Assembly (NCBI GenBank): GCA_013115135.1
Contig: JABANP010000079.1
Coordinates: 1 to 64,000, forward strand
DNA length: 64,000 bases
DNA from: Perkinsus olseni
Lineage: Eukaryota > Perkinsozoa > Perkinsida > Perkinsidae
Direction of reading: 5' to 3'
This document shows positions 47,751-60,661 of the stretch, piece after piece. How positions within the stretch are numbered: the stretch's first letter is position 1; every line of letters begins with the position of its first letter. The notes beneath the pieces are model-generated. The model was not told the origin of the DNA. It saw only the letters and a list, made by a program, of their open reading frames with translations, and ran no database searches. A program made the translations under genes and the position numbers.

Positions 47751-49508
47751 TCACAAAAATGCAAACAGCATTCCTCTAAAGTCCACCGATGTGGCAAAAA
47801 AGGTGTCGCAGTGCCAAAACTCACCTGAGCCTTCACGTGCGTGCGGCCTGCGGCCCTTGTGGCGGTCTGGTGCCACTGGTATACCCAGCGGTGGCGAAAC
47901 GCCAGCGCCAGGCGGAGGCGGAGGCGGAGGCGGGATAGGCTGGCCAGAGGGAGGTGGATAGTAGTCAAGATATGAGGTCATAGGGGGTGGGGGAAAGCTT
48001 CCTCCGCCAGAGTAACAGGGGTAATGAGACATGGATGTTGGAGGACCCATACACGGATTCATCGGAGCTGAGCATATCCCCTGGTCACTTTCGGGCTGCT
48101 GCATGACGTAACAAGAAGCCGGACACCGGTCACCAGCTCTCCAGAAGGCCTGCCCTCCCGATGGATGCCATATCAGCATTCGGAACCGCACCCATCGCCA
48201 ACCTTGCACTCATAGCACTCCCCTCAGTCTGTGTTGCGCGTTCTTCCCCGGCCCTCGCAGCTCTCCTGGCCGTGCGACCCGCCGACGTCCCTCCGGAACT
48301 CGCCACATACCGCTCCGCCGCCGCAGCACTCCCCAGCAAGATCGGCATCTCGACCGCGGCTTGCCGTTTGCTCCGTCCAACGTTCGGCCCCTATTGCTCT
48401 CCTATTCCCGCTCGACTCCGCCTCGCCCTTCACTTGTGCCGCCTCCGCCTTGGCAACTCGATCATCCTCCTCCTTCGGCGTCTCATCAGGAGGTTCAGGA
48501 GAGTTGAGATCTATCACCTCAGTGACGGTCGATCTACGCACTCTCGCCACTGGGGCGCCTCCTCTCGAACCCTCCCTTGACACTCTAGCTCGCCTCTCGA
48601 TGTTCGCGTGCGATTTTCGGAAAGGAGCATCCCTACCGGAGTGACGTCTGAGGGCCGACACATCCTCGCGGGGACCGCGCCCCTCAGTCGATGCAGTGCT
48701 TCTACTCCTAAACTTCTTGCGGGGCGCTGTCGAGTCTACTCCCGGTGGCAGCGAGCACAGATGCGTATCACGCACTCGCTCAGCCACGGCCTTCTTCCCA
48801 GCTGCCCGGCTACCGGGCTTCCTGCCGCGTCTGCGTACCTGAGATTAGCAGGGCATCTTCGGTCGCTGCTCCAGCAGAGAACCTCACCGGGATGTGAGAA
48901 TTGGTCGGTGGGGCCCCAGAGAGATCCTTCCTCGGTGTGGTCCTCACTGGGTCACACGCCTCAGAGTCACATGCCTGGAGGCCACAACGCCGTTCAGTAG
49001 TGATGAAAGTGTTCTTTCTCACCAAAGACGCCCTGAATCCCCTGGTTAGCTGAGCCCCCTCCTCCTCACTCAACTTCTGCCATCCATGTACATGTGCAGC
49101 CAGCCACAGGACGAGTCTTCGGCCACTAAAATATGATTCCTGCGAACGACCCAGGCGGAGCGGAGCTCACCTCCTGCCACGACAGGCATCCCTGAGGTCC
49201 CCGAGAGCTGTGAAGACATCGTTCGGCAGGCAGTGCTCGTGGTGGTACGCTGTCTTCACACCGTAAGCACTGAAGCTGTCCAGGACGGGATATCCCACCC
49301 TCAGCTGATGCGCCAAGATGCTCCTCCCGCAGCCAGAGCAGCGAGTCTGATCGTGCTGCGGCTTCTCCACCAGGAAATGCCACTTGCCTTCATCACTGCT
49401 GGCCGATGACGACTCGAACAGAGCCCAGCAATTGCGCTGGTCGTCCCATTCGGCATGAAACGCCGGTCGAGACCTTGAAGGCCCCGAGTGACCCTCGGTC
49501 ACTGACAT
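47751..49508 (-). CDS. PARP-type zinc finger / AT-hook protein
   Basis: Tandem paralogue of the SAP-domain gene. The start ATG at 49508 ('MSVTEGHSGPSRSRPAFHAE') is chosen because it aligns with 'MSAIEAPVGSSRPSPVFNAE' of the paralogue; a longer frame starts at 49595. The zinc finger reads 'CSGCGRSILAHQLRVGYP' then 'YHHEHC'. The second shared block is 'RRLVLWLAAHVHGWQKLSEE' and 'LTRGFRASL', joined by a phase-2 intron as in the paralogue. Next, across an intron, comes an AT-hook-like 'RRRGRKPGSRAAGKK', then a disordered region with 'VTEVIDLNSPEPPDE', which fits a SUMO-interaction motif, and a Pro/Tyr-rich end ('SYLDYYPPPSGQPIPPPPPP'). Both paralogues have a splice donor at the same residue after the Pro-rich end. 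It is probably a chromatin or DNA-damage factor; no enzyme domain is seen. Confidence 0.7.
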
Positions 49509-49716
49509 TGACGGAGTCAACTGAGAAAGTCGCGGACAGTCGATAAGAGGCGGCGCGGGGTCGGTCGATCGCCACCCGGCCCTGATGAGGAACACAAAGC
49601 GATGGCGAATGATAATAAACTAGCATGACACCATGATCCTCTACGGTCTGTACAGCGACAGACGACTAAGACATCATAACTACTCTATTTCTGCTCAGGT
49701 GAAGAAGCTGATGAAT

Positions 49717-52700
49717 TCACAGCTGGAATAAGAACTTGAGGTCAGCGATGGTGAGCTTCTCAAGGGCACCGTTGAAATTACCACCAATGGTTCCATCGAA
49801 GATCAGCTGCTTCTTCTCCTACCACAAGGAAATGATGAGTATGCTATTGTCCTAATCTGTCGGAGACAGCTCGAGAAGAGCACAGCATATGAAGCACGGA
49901 TAGAGATAACGCAGCAGCTCGCTCGATCCCTGGCGGTGTTAGAAAATGACTTTGAGGTGGCCTTACTTGCAGTGCCTTGATCTGCTCCTCGATGGTGTTC
50001 TCAGAGATAAGGTGATGACTTCTCACAGCCTGCTGCTGTCCCAGGCGATGGCAGCGCTGGATGGCTTGCTTCTCCAAGGCTGGGTTCCACCACGGGTCTG
50101 AGCAGTGCAACCTGATCCACTTGCCGGCATATCGCCCTAACCAAGCACGAAGACGTGGCTGGCCCTCTGGAGATTGAGGCCTTCCCCACCAGCGGAGATC
50201 GATACCAACAGGAGGCTGCAGTCGGACGCCGACGACTGAAACACGAAGGTGAAAGATCGTCGTTAGTGATGACTGTGGCCCACCTCCACGAAGGCCTTGA
50301 TGATTCTGGTGCGGACGGCGAGGGGTATCGAACCGTGGATGATCTGATGCCGAGGGAGGGCATACACAGGAGCACATGACAGAAACATATAGCATGACGT
50401 CAATCGCCCTTTCTCGAAGCGACAGTCTCACGAAGGTGGTGATCCCTCTAGCCTTGAGATGGTACTGGCACAGCTCAAGAAGCTTCACGAAGCAGGAGAA
50501 TACTAACCTGAGATGGCGCGTCGATACTTCCCCGGCAATCAATGGGCTTGCATTTTCGCTGTCAAGAATGATCGGGGCTGAGTTCTGTGTAGTACTATAC
50601 CGAGTATAGTATATTCAGCGAGCACGGGGTCGGGCGGAGCGAAGCGAAGAACGGTGTGACGCGGATTTTGAGTCGAAATTGCACGCAGATGACCTCACGA
50701 CGTCGTCGAGAATTTCGCCGAATGAGCCAGATGTCGAAGTCACTGAGTTAGGGTGAGTGAAATTGTCCGACGAACTGTCTCACCCCTTAGCCTGTGGATT
50801 CTCTCGGCGCATCTCCAAGACCTTGGAAATGAGAGCATCGATCTTGGACGATGATGGTATGGCGGGCCCGTGCATGCTCTGTAATTGGGTAATGACACTG
50901 TTCCTCGGGGCCAGGCTCGACAGGGAAAGGAGGGCCCTGACTTCCTCCGAGGATGTACCCTTCATCCCATCCGGTGCCATAGTCGTTTGAACCTGAACTC
51001 ATAGACATACCGAACGGTTGATCCCGATGCAAGAGCTCTCGGGCAGCCAAGAAGCGTACCCAGGATCGATGCAGCATCGACTTTCCCTCCACAGACAGGG
51101 CACTGCAGGAGAGAGTTCTCGAAGGAAACGCTGGTACTGGTCACAGCCGCGGCGCCGACGCAGTCTCTGTGGGCAACCAATGATACAGCCCCTGAGTAGA
51201 AACAAGTGGACGTCACCTGTGGAACTCGTGACCACAGTCCATCCAGACTAGAGCGTCTCCTGAGTCGCCCGAGAAGATCTCGTCTTGGCACATATCCTGA
51301 GAGCAACACTTGAAGCGGTCGATGATGCATCGCTTCCTACACATCTCCTCGCCACCTCCTCGTCTTTGGTATCGGCCAAGTACTTGTGGTTGGCAGCCTG
51401 AGCAGAAGCCACTGCGCCATGGCCGACCACAGATGGCAACCCACCAGCCTGAGCTTCACGATTAATGACAACACCTCCACCATGTGCTCCCCCATTTCAT
51501 TCCTCCTCAGATAGCCGCGAATCCTAGCCTGGTAGAGCTCGAAGAGGTTATCGTAGACCTCTCGGTCCTTAGGCTTCATCGGAAGTGTATGCACTGCACT
51601 CGTTAATTCAGGTAGACGGACTTCGACTTGCTTCTCCGCCTTAGTGCGCCTCAGCATCAGTCGCTTCAGCACTCTCGATCTGAGGAGCCTCAGACCCTCC
51701 GCTCCCTCGAAGGCATCGAAGCCGTAACTGACACAACAAAGCCTCTGATAAGCTCGGTAGCCGGGCGGGCCAGTTCACCTCTTTATGGGGTTTGCAATGA
51801 ACCTGGTGAAATAAATATAGTGACTGATTCTGGGATGCCCGCAGGCCTTGCAGTTCTCAATTGGGTGGTCCAGGAGCACACAGTCGCAGCCCTCCCAATC
51901 GCACATCCGAGCACCCTCAGGTAGGACGCGGAGGAACCTAAAGTGACCGCCGGGGTGAGAGCCATTGCCTGGGCCTCTGAGTTCCTCACCTTATCAGCGA
52001 GAAGAGGTCTCCCACCTTATTCTGGAGAGGGGTACCAGAAAGACACCACCTGAACCTCGACCGCAAGGCACACCTGATGAGAGTATCGTTACTCTAAGAA
52101 ACGAAGGGTCGATATGGTCCTCACGCGGCCTTGGCGGTCGAGGAACCGGCAGCCTTGATCTTATGTGCCTCATCCAGCACGATCCTCTCCCAGCGAAGAC
52201 CGTGGAGGAAGCCCGCTCGGCGCAAAAGGTCTTCCAAATCGGACCTATCGGTCCCTGAGAAAGACATCTATCCCGAGAGCTCCGAGAAAAGCCTGCCTGA
52301 GCTCACCGGTCTCGTCGCTGCTGTCCTCGATGCATGCCTGCCCACGCTGACGCCTCCGCGATCGAACCCTTCGCCTCGCTCTCTCCGCTGCTGCCTCTGC
52401 ACGGCGCGCGCCTGCTTCCCCTCTGCTCAGCTGGGCGAGAGATGCTCACGGTCGCCTTGCTCCAATCCGGCCATGCTCTATCACCAGTGGCCCCAGATGC
52501 AGAGAGCCGCGGCACAGCCCCGCACTGCGGTGATGGGCGGACAGCACCAGACTGGTACAACGGCGCCATATCACGGGCATTGGCATCGACGTTCTCCTTG
52601 CCACTCTCCATCTCCTCGGCCTTGATGCGCTTGCCAAAGCCCAACAGAGGGCTCTCCTCGTGCTCGCTGCGCCTCCCCGGCAGCCCCCCTCTCTTCACCG

Positions 52701-54481
52701 GCGGACTGTACATCATCCTCTTGGCACCACCCGCCCTCCCACTCGGCATACCCGACCCCGCACCCCCATCGGACCGCGGCATAGTGCTGAAGAAGAGATC
52801 CTTCTGCGTGATGGGCTCGGCTCTCGCCTGCCACCCTCCGAGACGGGTGTCCCAGGAGCTCTCATTCTCCACCTTAATGTAGCCCAGATTGGTGCAGTCC
52901 CTGAGAGGGCTGTTGGGCTTCGGCTGGGCGATCATTGGCTCTCCCTCCTCCTTCACAGCGATAGTCGGGCCCCACTTGGTACTCGTACGACGGTCCCCAT
53001 GGCCGTGGTCTCCCGTCCGCCAGATCGAAGGCGCTCGACTCTCTCCAAGTGACGGCTGATCTCCGATCAAGGAAGGCCTCGTGAGACTATCCCTACTCTC
53101 ATAACGCGCCTCTTTCGATCCGAGTCGCCAAGTCGGGCCCGATGTCATGGCTGCTAAGAGGCTCAGCAGTAGTAGTGGTAGTTGGACGTGGAGGAAGGTG
53201 GAGAGATAGACGGCTTCGCATCGGCCCTCCAGCTGTAGAGCCCACGCTGGGCCTCATGGCTGAGCTGGTGGTGCTGCCCAAGGAAGGCCGGTTATAGGGG
53301 GATGTCCTCGCATTAGCGCTGGGATGAGAGCCTCCGCTAGCCCTGGCATCTCTTCCGTGCTCGATTTTTGCCCGCAAGCTCCTCAGGGTCTCAAACCAAG
53401 TCCTTGGTCCCTCCCTGACTGCTCCCTGTGTCCTCCTTTTTCACAGAGTGCTCCTCTCGACCCTTCCAAGCCGGTGGGCCTGTGAAGAACTCCTGTATGC
53501 TTTTGCCAGTGCCCTGATGATTATGTTGATGATGGTGGCTCGGGGCACCACAAGCCTGTGGAAGAGCCCTATCCTCCCTCAGACCTCCTCCTGCTGGTAG
53601 TGGGCGATCCTCTCCGCCAAAGAGGTTCCTCTGCAGCGAGTGGCCCGACGAACTCGCAACGCTGGGACGATTATGAGTCCACGATGACGAGGAAGAAGAC
53701 GAGGGAGCGCTCGGCTGGTGCGCTGATCCACCGTACTGCGCTCGGCCACTGGCGTCGTATGTCCAAGTGGTACGAGGCCTCTTCGGGCACTTCTCCTTGT
53801 GCGAGTACAACAGCTCGGGCAGCCACTTTCGCTTGCAATAAGGGCACTGCATTTTCAGCCGATCCAGCTCCTTCCGATACTCCGCCTCCAAGGTCCTGTA
53901 CGTCGTCAATACAATATCGTACTTCCTCAGTTCCTTCGCACTGATCTTGGATTTCCCGTGATACAGGAAGATCTTCACAGTGCCGGGCTTGAGGTATTTC
54001 ATCGTCTCCGCCTCCCACTGGAGCATAGCGGTCGTAGTGCACACGATGAGAGTCGGGTTTTTCTCTCGTTGGAGCTTCTTCGTGATCAACGACACCGTCT
54101 GGATGGTCTTTCCCATGCCCATCTCGTCGGCCAAGATACCCCCCTTACAGTCCTCCTTAGCCTCCTGCTCGCACATCCAAGCAAGGCCTTCACGCTGATA
54201 GGGCAGCAGCGGCATCGCCAACTACAAACAACGAGGCCATGGACCGCAGGACCGAAGACCAACCACCCAGTGTCGCTGAAGCCGCATTCATTCGAACATG
54301 GAAGATCACTGATCTGCCTTCTTCGAACTACCTTAGACCAGGAACGAACCCCAGCACTCACCTGCGCCGGAGGAGGGTACTTGAGGACCAGCTCGGGAGG
54401 TATCTCCTGGACCATCGTGCCGAGCTCCCGCTTCACTCTGGCCTCCTCGTCCGTCGGAGCGCCTCCTGGATTGGGGTTCAT
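49717..54481 (-). CDS. RAD16: SNF2-family ATPase with RING finger, Rad16-like, copy 1
   Basis: DNA translocase of the Rad5/Rad16/HLTF/Uls1 group; in yeast Rad16 acts with Rad7 in global genome nucleotide excision repair and ubiquitylation. ATG at 54481 ('[17 protein letters not shown]') joins '[16 protein letters not shown]', then '[14 protein letters not shown]' (motif I), '[16 protein letters not shown]' (Ia) and a C2HC finger '[20 protein letters not shown]'. After a long disordered insert come '[11 protein letters not shown]' (DEAH), '[20 protein letters not shown]', '[11 protein letters not shown]', 'QAANHKYL', a RING ('CDMCQDEIF', 'DCGHEFH', 'LQCPVCGGK'), '[18 protein letters not shown]', '[20 protein letters not shown]' and '[10 protein letters not shown]' at the stop. 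The insert contains 'KSIQEFFTG', a PIP-box-like sequence. All ATPase motifs look intact. Confidence 0.9.
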
Positions 54482-54704
54482 GTTTTCATCTTTGATGAAG
54501 GTCTTTAGGGTACATTATTTGATAAAGTTGGGGTTCCCAGAATCAACTCCTGCCAATTACGCCGCACCGAACGATCCCGAAACTCAACCCCCTTCCTCAC
54601 TAGGAAAAGTGCGAAGGCCGTGGCGACTGCGGTCGCAACCATGCCAGCGTGAGGCGTCGAAAGAAAGGCAGAATACATGAGTAATGTACGGCGGTGCGAT
54701 ATTC

Positions 54705-57700
54705 TCAGAGCTGGAAGAGGAATCTTATGTCCTCCAGCGAGAGCCCCTCCAAACTGCCATCACCGTCTAATTATACCACGACACACTGCCCGCTTCTTGT
54801 CCTACGCTCAAGAACTATCGTCCAGTGCTGTTGCAGCAGTTGCTCACCTGTAACGCCACAATCCTTTCCTCTATGGTATCCTTGGTGACCATCTTCACGA
54901 CTTGAACCCGCTTGCTCTGTCCTAACCGATGAGCCCGCTGGGTGGCCTGCTGTTCGACTGCCGGGTTCCACCAAGGATCTGATAGAGGTATCATTGGTCA
55001 ACAGGCCATAACACCGGCGCCCGGGCTAATTTCATCGCGTCCCAATCGACATCCCAGCGACAGGCTATCAATTCTGTATCAGCGCATAGGTATATTCTTA
55101 AATGAGTTACCCACGGTGAGTACGCGGCTGTACAGCGCTCGTAGTTCCAAGTTACCGAAGGATCAGTAGAAATCCAGGCGGCCTGGCTCACCCAAGAGAA
55201 ATATATGATTCGCTGCTTGGAGGTTGAGGCCCTCCCCACCGGACATGAGGGATATCAGCAACAACGGACAGGTATCAGCGGGGGACTGACGAACGGAGAA
55301 TGAACGTGGATTATGCATCCACATATCTCACCTCGATGAAAGTCTTCATAACCTTGGAGCGTAGAGGCAGTGAGAGCTCGCCGTGGAGGATCTGAAGGGC
55401 CATTCAAGCAGAGACCTCACGGCACGGTCAGACTCACGAGTGTGGTGATGCCGGCTTTGTGGAGGCGGTACTGGCACAGCTCGAGTAGGGATACAAAGCA
55501 GGAGAAGACGAGCCTGAAACGTCACACCTACAGTGGGGTGGGGGAAAGAGTGAATTGATGAGAGCAGATCTGAAAACAGATCTCCGAGGACGGCTCCTCT
55601 TCTCTCTTGCGACCATTCTCGCTGTGTGGTAACAGATGCATCGCGGTAGTCAACATTCAACAGTCTGGCGACACGTCTAGTATATCACAGTCACCATCCC
55701 TCAGTGGTGACACGTCTAGTATATCACAGTCACCATTCCCTAAGCGTGGTGACACGTCTAGTATATCACAGTCACCATCCCTCAGTGGTGACACGTCTAG
55801 TATATCACAGTCACCATCCCTCAGTGGTGACACGTCTAGTATATCACAGTCACCATTCCTAAGCGTGGTGACACGTCTAGTATATCACAGTCACCATCCC
55901 TCAGTGGTGACACGTCTAGTATATCACAGTCACCATCCCTCAGTGGTGACACGTCTAGTATATCACAGTCACCATCCCTCAGTGGTGACACGTCTAGTAT
56001 ATCACAGTCACCATCCCTCAGTGTGGTGACACGTCTAGTATATCACAGTCACCATCCCTCAGTGTGGTGACACGTCTAGTATATCACAGTCACCATCCCT
56101 CAGTGTGGTGACACGTCTAGTATATCACAGTCACCATCCCTCAGTGTGGTGACACGTCTAGTATATCACAGTCACCATCCCTCAGTGGTGACACGTCTAG
56201 TATATCACAGTCACCATTCCTCAGTGGTGACACGTCTAGTATATCACAGTCGCCATTCCACAGTGTGGTGACACGTCTAGTATATCACAGTCACCATCCC
56301 TCAGTGGTGACACGTCTAGTATATCACAGTCACCATTCCACAGTGTGGTGACACGTCTAGTATATCACAGTCGCCATTCCTCAGTGCACGTCTACGCGTC
56401 GCGTAGTATATCAGAGTCACCATGAACATTCCACATTTCGTTATCACGAGTATGCAAGAATGAGAAATTGCAGCCCATGATCTATCATCACTCAGTCGTG
56501 CTAAATCCGGTAACCCCTGTGACTATGCAAACACCCAGAGTTGAGCATTGCCTACCCCTTCGCCTCTCCATCGGCCTTCCTCATAGCCTGCACCTCCGCG
56601 ACCAACCCTTCGATCTTCGATGAGCTCTCGAAGCTGGATATCGGTACTCTCTTCAAAATGCTAGCCTTGCGTGGCACTCTCGGGTCATTCTGCAGTTGCC
56701 GAAGGGCGACAGCCTCCACGATGCTGTCATCAGTCTCATCTTCCTCATCGCCACATAGGGGCTACGAAAAGGGCATTTCAGAAGAACAATCCGATGGGCG
56801 ATCTGGCATGCTCACATTGCCATACCACACCTCCAGCTGTTTCGACAAACCGGGCAGTACTGTCCTTGGAGACGGAGCCACGACTGCACGCAGGAACTGA
56901 GGAGAGTAGTGGTAAAACCGAGCGCACACTACTTACGATATCAGCCTTTATCGAAACGTGGAAAGAGGAATCACGAACGGGAAGCGCCTACCGTACTTAT
57001 GGAAGAGATGATCACACTTAGCCTTGGCGAGTGCCTGGCCGGCACATCCTGTTCGCGGAGGGATCTCCTGGTGGCAGATGCCCTGGCGAGAAAACAAGGT
57101 ACGACTGGACGAGCATAGCAGCTTGACAGCCCCCAAAGAGAAACCCGGATGACGTACACAGCTAATTTCCTTCTGTGCTCTATGTTCTATCAGGTACTTA
57201 TGGTTGGCCGCCTGAAAGGGAAAGTCCTAATGCACCGCGTACGGCCAACTGGAGTATCATTGGCCCACTTGGCGGAGACGCAAGATCATCTTCAGGGCCT
57301 CCACCACACGCTCAGCCAGCTCGCCTTTCTTCGCGTACTTCACAACTTGGGCGCGATACTTCTCATACTTCGCTTGATAGTACGCGGCCTCCGCAGCCGA
57401 CAACACTGAGCTGGCCGGCCTCTCCTCCATAGGGGGCAACTTCACATCGCTCTGCCGCTGGGCTTTGGTTCGTCTCAGCAGGAACTTCCCCAACAGCTGA
57501 GATCGTAACATCCGCATCCCCTCAGCTCCCTCAATGGATGTCAGGCCGGACCTGCAGAATACCAATAACCTGCTACCCATCAGGTCAGCGAGTTTGACGT
57601 ACTTCTGGATGGGCCGGGCGATGAAGCGATTGAAGTAGTTGTAGTGGGCGTGCTTCGAGTGTCCACACTCATGGCACTCGTCGTCCCAGGGATGATCCAA

Positions 57701-60100
57701 CACTTCACAGCGACAGCCTGCGGTGTCGCACCCAGTCGTGGACAGCGGTCGTATCCGCAGAAACCTGTGCAAACCGACTGTGGGTGACGATGGGTTGAAG
57801 TCTTTCTACCGAGCCAAGGGAAAATAGATCGCCAACCCGATTCTGGATCGGGGTGCCGGTCAGACACCATCGGTAACGACATCGCAGGGCGGAGCTGAAA
57901 ACGGCATGGATGGGCTGGGACAAGCCAGACAGTCAACAGCAGCTGCCCCGATCCTCATCAGCTTCCACGTCCCTGCACTCACGCAGCTCGGGCGGTATTG
58001 GTCGTCCTGTTCCGAATGCGATGGGCCTCATCGAGGCAGACCCTACCCCAGACGATAGAATGGAGAAGCATGTTAGATCCGGAGCCTCTCATCGAGAGGC
58101 TCACGTTCACATCCTAAAGACGGGCAGTTCGCGAGGGAATTATCGCAAGGCCAACTCACCAATATCGTCTTCAACGTTGAAGGTCTCAGGCGGCTGCCGC
58201 CACTGCCCGCCTGCACCAGGACTGGATCGCGCGGCCGACGCTCCTTTGCGACGCTTGACGGAACTACGGCCAGCCGGACTCCTTCGCTTCGCCCTCCCCG
58301 AGCTCGTGCTGGGGTCAACCCTCACCCTGACTTCCTTTATCAGGCGTCTTGAGCTCGACCGACGGGCTGCTGCTCTCGGTCGCCCCGCGACACTCATCCC
58401 GCGCAACGGCAGAAGTGTATGCTCGCCTCTCGCAGATGCTATCGAGTTTGACCGGATTCCCACCAACCGGATCCGTTTTCACGCAGACTCCGGCATCTGA
58501 TGGCAGCTCACCCCCTACAATCTCAGCCTCGACTACATCCTCAGTGAGATCAATTACATCCACGCTCTGGTAAGGGGTGAACTCGGCCTCCAGAGACACG
58601 AGCGTCCCTTCCTCCTTACGCGACTGAGGTGTCATCGGAGGAGATCGATATGACTTCGCAGTCTTCCGATGGCCCTCCAATCCGAGGACCAGTCGCTTCC
58701 CTCCCCTCCTGCTTGCATTGAGGTTCCAGACGTTCTCCTTCCGGCTTGGAGTCCTCCTTCAACGGCTCACTTTTGGTTGCGCAACCGGATGCCATATCCA
58801 CATGACTTTCGCTGCAACGACCGAAACGGTACCTCAACGACAAGCCTGCTCGGCCCCCAGAAGGCTCGCTCTTCACTGCTGTGCTTTCGCCCTTCACTAC
58901 TGTGCTTTCGCCCTTCACCACCGGGGTTTCGCCCTTCACCACCGGGCTCTCGCCCTTCACCTCCGAGCTCTCTTTCTTAAGGCAGCTGCCGTTCTCGACA
59001 TTATCATCACGAGCCCGAGCCGTTTTGGCTGCTGATACTCCGACATAGCCCCATGGATGACAGCCTGCCCCTTTTCCTCTCCCCAACTCAAATCCTCATC
59101 AGTGCGTCCCCGACACCCCGTGCGAGGCACCCCGCTAGCAGTTCCCTGGTCCCTCTCCGTACTTCTCCTGGACGCGACCTGGTCATATGCATTGATGAAA
59201 TCTCCACCCCTCTTCAATTCCGGAAGCGGTGTGCTCTCAGAGCGCGATCGGCCGACAGGGCTCTCACCGAAGAGCAGATCACGAAAGGATGACATCAGCG
59301 AAGCGCTCGGCCTGCCGATGGCCGACCACTCAGGCTGGCATGGCCTAGGAGACTCGTTACCCTCAGTTCCGACTCCGAAGATCCCCAACAACTCAGCCTC
59401 GCCAATTCTATAGTCCCTTGGATCCCCTCCTCTGCCCGTCCTCCGATCACCATCTTCACCACCGCTACAACCCTCCTTGTGAGAGCCGAGCTTCTCGGGC
59501 AAGAAGAGCTCAGCGCAAAACTCACAGCGCTCCTTCAGCTCATTCAACTCAGCCCGATACTCAGACTCGAGGGTCTGGTAAGTGGTGATCACGATATCAT
59601 ATTCCAGCAGTTTCGGCGCCGTGATTTTGTGCTTCCCATGATACAAGTAAACTTTCAGGACACCAGGACCAAAGTATTTCAATATTTCCGCTTCCCATTG
59701 GCGCACTGCGCCAGCAGGGGCGACTATCAGGGTAGGGCCGGGCGTCTCAGCCCGACGGACGCAGACCAATGATGAAAACTGGATGCTCTTACCCATGCCC
59801 ATCTCATCACCGAGAATGCCGCCCCGGCGGCCTTGAAGAGACTCCTGATTGCAGAGCCAAGCCACGCCTTCACGCTGGTAGGGGAGGAGTTTAACACGTA
59901 ACTGAGGCAAGAAGGGATCGCAATAGGGGAAGGTTGGTACAGTTCCACTGGTACTTACCTCCGGGCGGTGGAGGGAATCGTTCTAGAAGGGCGAGCGGCA
60001 CTGAGCTGAAGGCCTCATTAACCTCCTTCTTCACAGCCCCGTCTTTGGTAGCAGACCTGGCGGGAGCGCACGGCTCCTCTTTGAGCGACGATGGCGTCAT
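54705..60100 (-). CDS. SNF2-family ATPase with RING finger and SUMO-interaction-like motifs, Rad16-like, copy 2
   Basis: Tandem paralogue of copy 1. ATG at 60100 ('[16 protein letters not shown]'), then '[18 protein letters not shown]', '[16 protein letters not shown]', '[20 protein letters not shown]', a disordered insert with five Val-Lys-Gly-Glu repeats ('[13 protein letters not shown]') and two acidic hydrophobic patches typical of SUMO binding ('[11 protein letters not shown]', '[10 protein letters not shown]'). The second half has '[13 protein letters not shown]', '[17 protein letters not shown]', '[11 protein letters not shown]', RING ('[10 protein letters not shown]', 'KCDHLFHK', 'YCPVCRNSW'), '[20 protein letters not shown]', '[18 protein letters not shown]', '[17 protein letters not shown]', '[20 protein letters not shown]' and '[12 protein letters not shown]'. 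An intron of about 1 kb (roughly 56540-55517) contains a minisatellite. SIMs plus RING plus SNF2 recall yeast Uls1, a SUMO-targeted ubiquitin ligase/translocase. Confidence 0.88.
55665..56423. repeat. Minisatellite, 39-41 bp unit, about 18 copies
   Basis: Head-to-tail array of a 39-base unit (variants of 41 and 43 bases) with core GACACGTCTAGTATATCACA. Each unit carries the inverted pair TGGTGAC...GTCACCA, seven bases per arm, so it can fold into a small hairpin. Variation is mostly in the short CCATCCCTCAG / CCATTCCxxAG end, and the last unit is degenerate. There are no unique spacers. It lies wholly in an intron of the copy 2 SNF2 gene. The 39-base period makes a spurious 13-residue repeat in a plus-strand frame. 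Confidence 0.95.
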
Positions 60101-60661
60101 GAGTCAACTTAACTATGAGACGTAACGATGACCAATGACGTAGCAGCCCTCATCCACAATGCCGATGTATCCGGCTGCGTTTAACGAGGCACGACAATTC
60201 CCTTCCAACCCAGAAGTACCGTAAGGCCCAACGTACAAGTTCCGACGAGGGCGAATCAATGCGAACATCAAGAATCACTGACACACCACTCCGAGCTCTA
60301 CGGCTGATTAGAAGCGCGACCTGCCAGGACGTCCACCCATCCCCAAGATTCATTATCGTGTGTCACTCAACACGAGACACAGGTCTTTTCCAGCACAGCA
60401 GTTACGACGACTGGCCATGCGAGCATCGAGCAAGCAGAGACACCCACGGAGAACCCAAGTCACACATCCCTGACTCCCTAGTGAAAGAGACGCAGCAGAA
60501 AAAAAGGTCGCGGTGGAAAACTCGACGCTTTCAGGATTCATCAATTCAGAAACACTGAAGTTGGGCGAAACGGCCCATGCCCGCGTCCCCGACCCACCGA
60601 GCATGCTAGTGAAATACGCCGTCCCCTACTAGGTAATGTACGCTGTGGGCAGCCCAGAGAG

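Noticed and set aside
50001..50542. Unspliced long frame upstream of the helicase C-terminus as one exon
   Set aside because: It crosses introns of the Rad16-like gene; only '[18 protein letters not shown]' and the 'DPWWNP' parts are coding.
55607..56029. Plus-strand open frame with a 13-residue Ser/Thr repeat
   Set aside because: It is the translation of the 39-base minisatellite, open only because the period is a multiple of three, and lies in an intron of a minus-strand gene.
55665..56423. CRISPR-like array
   Set aside because: Units are directly tandem with no unique spacers, and the context is a eukaryotic intron.
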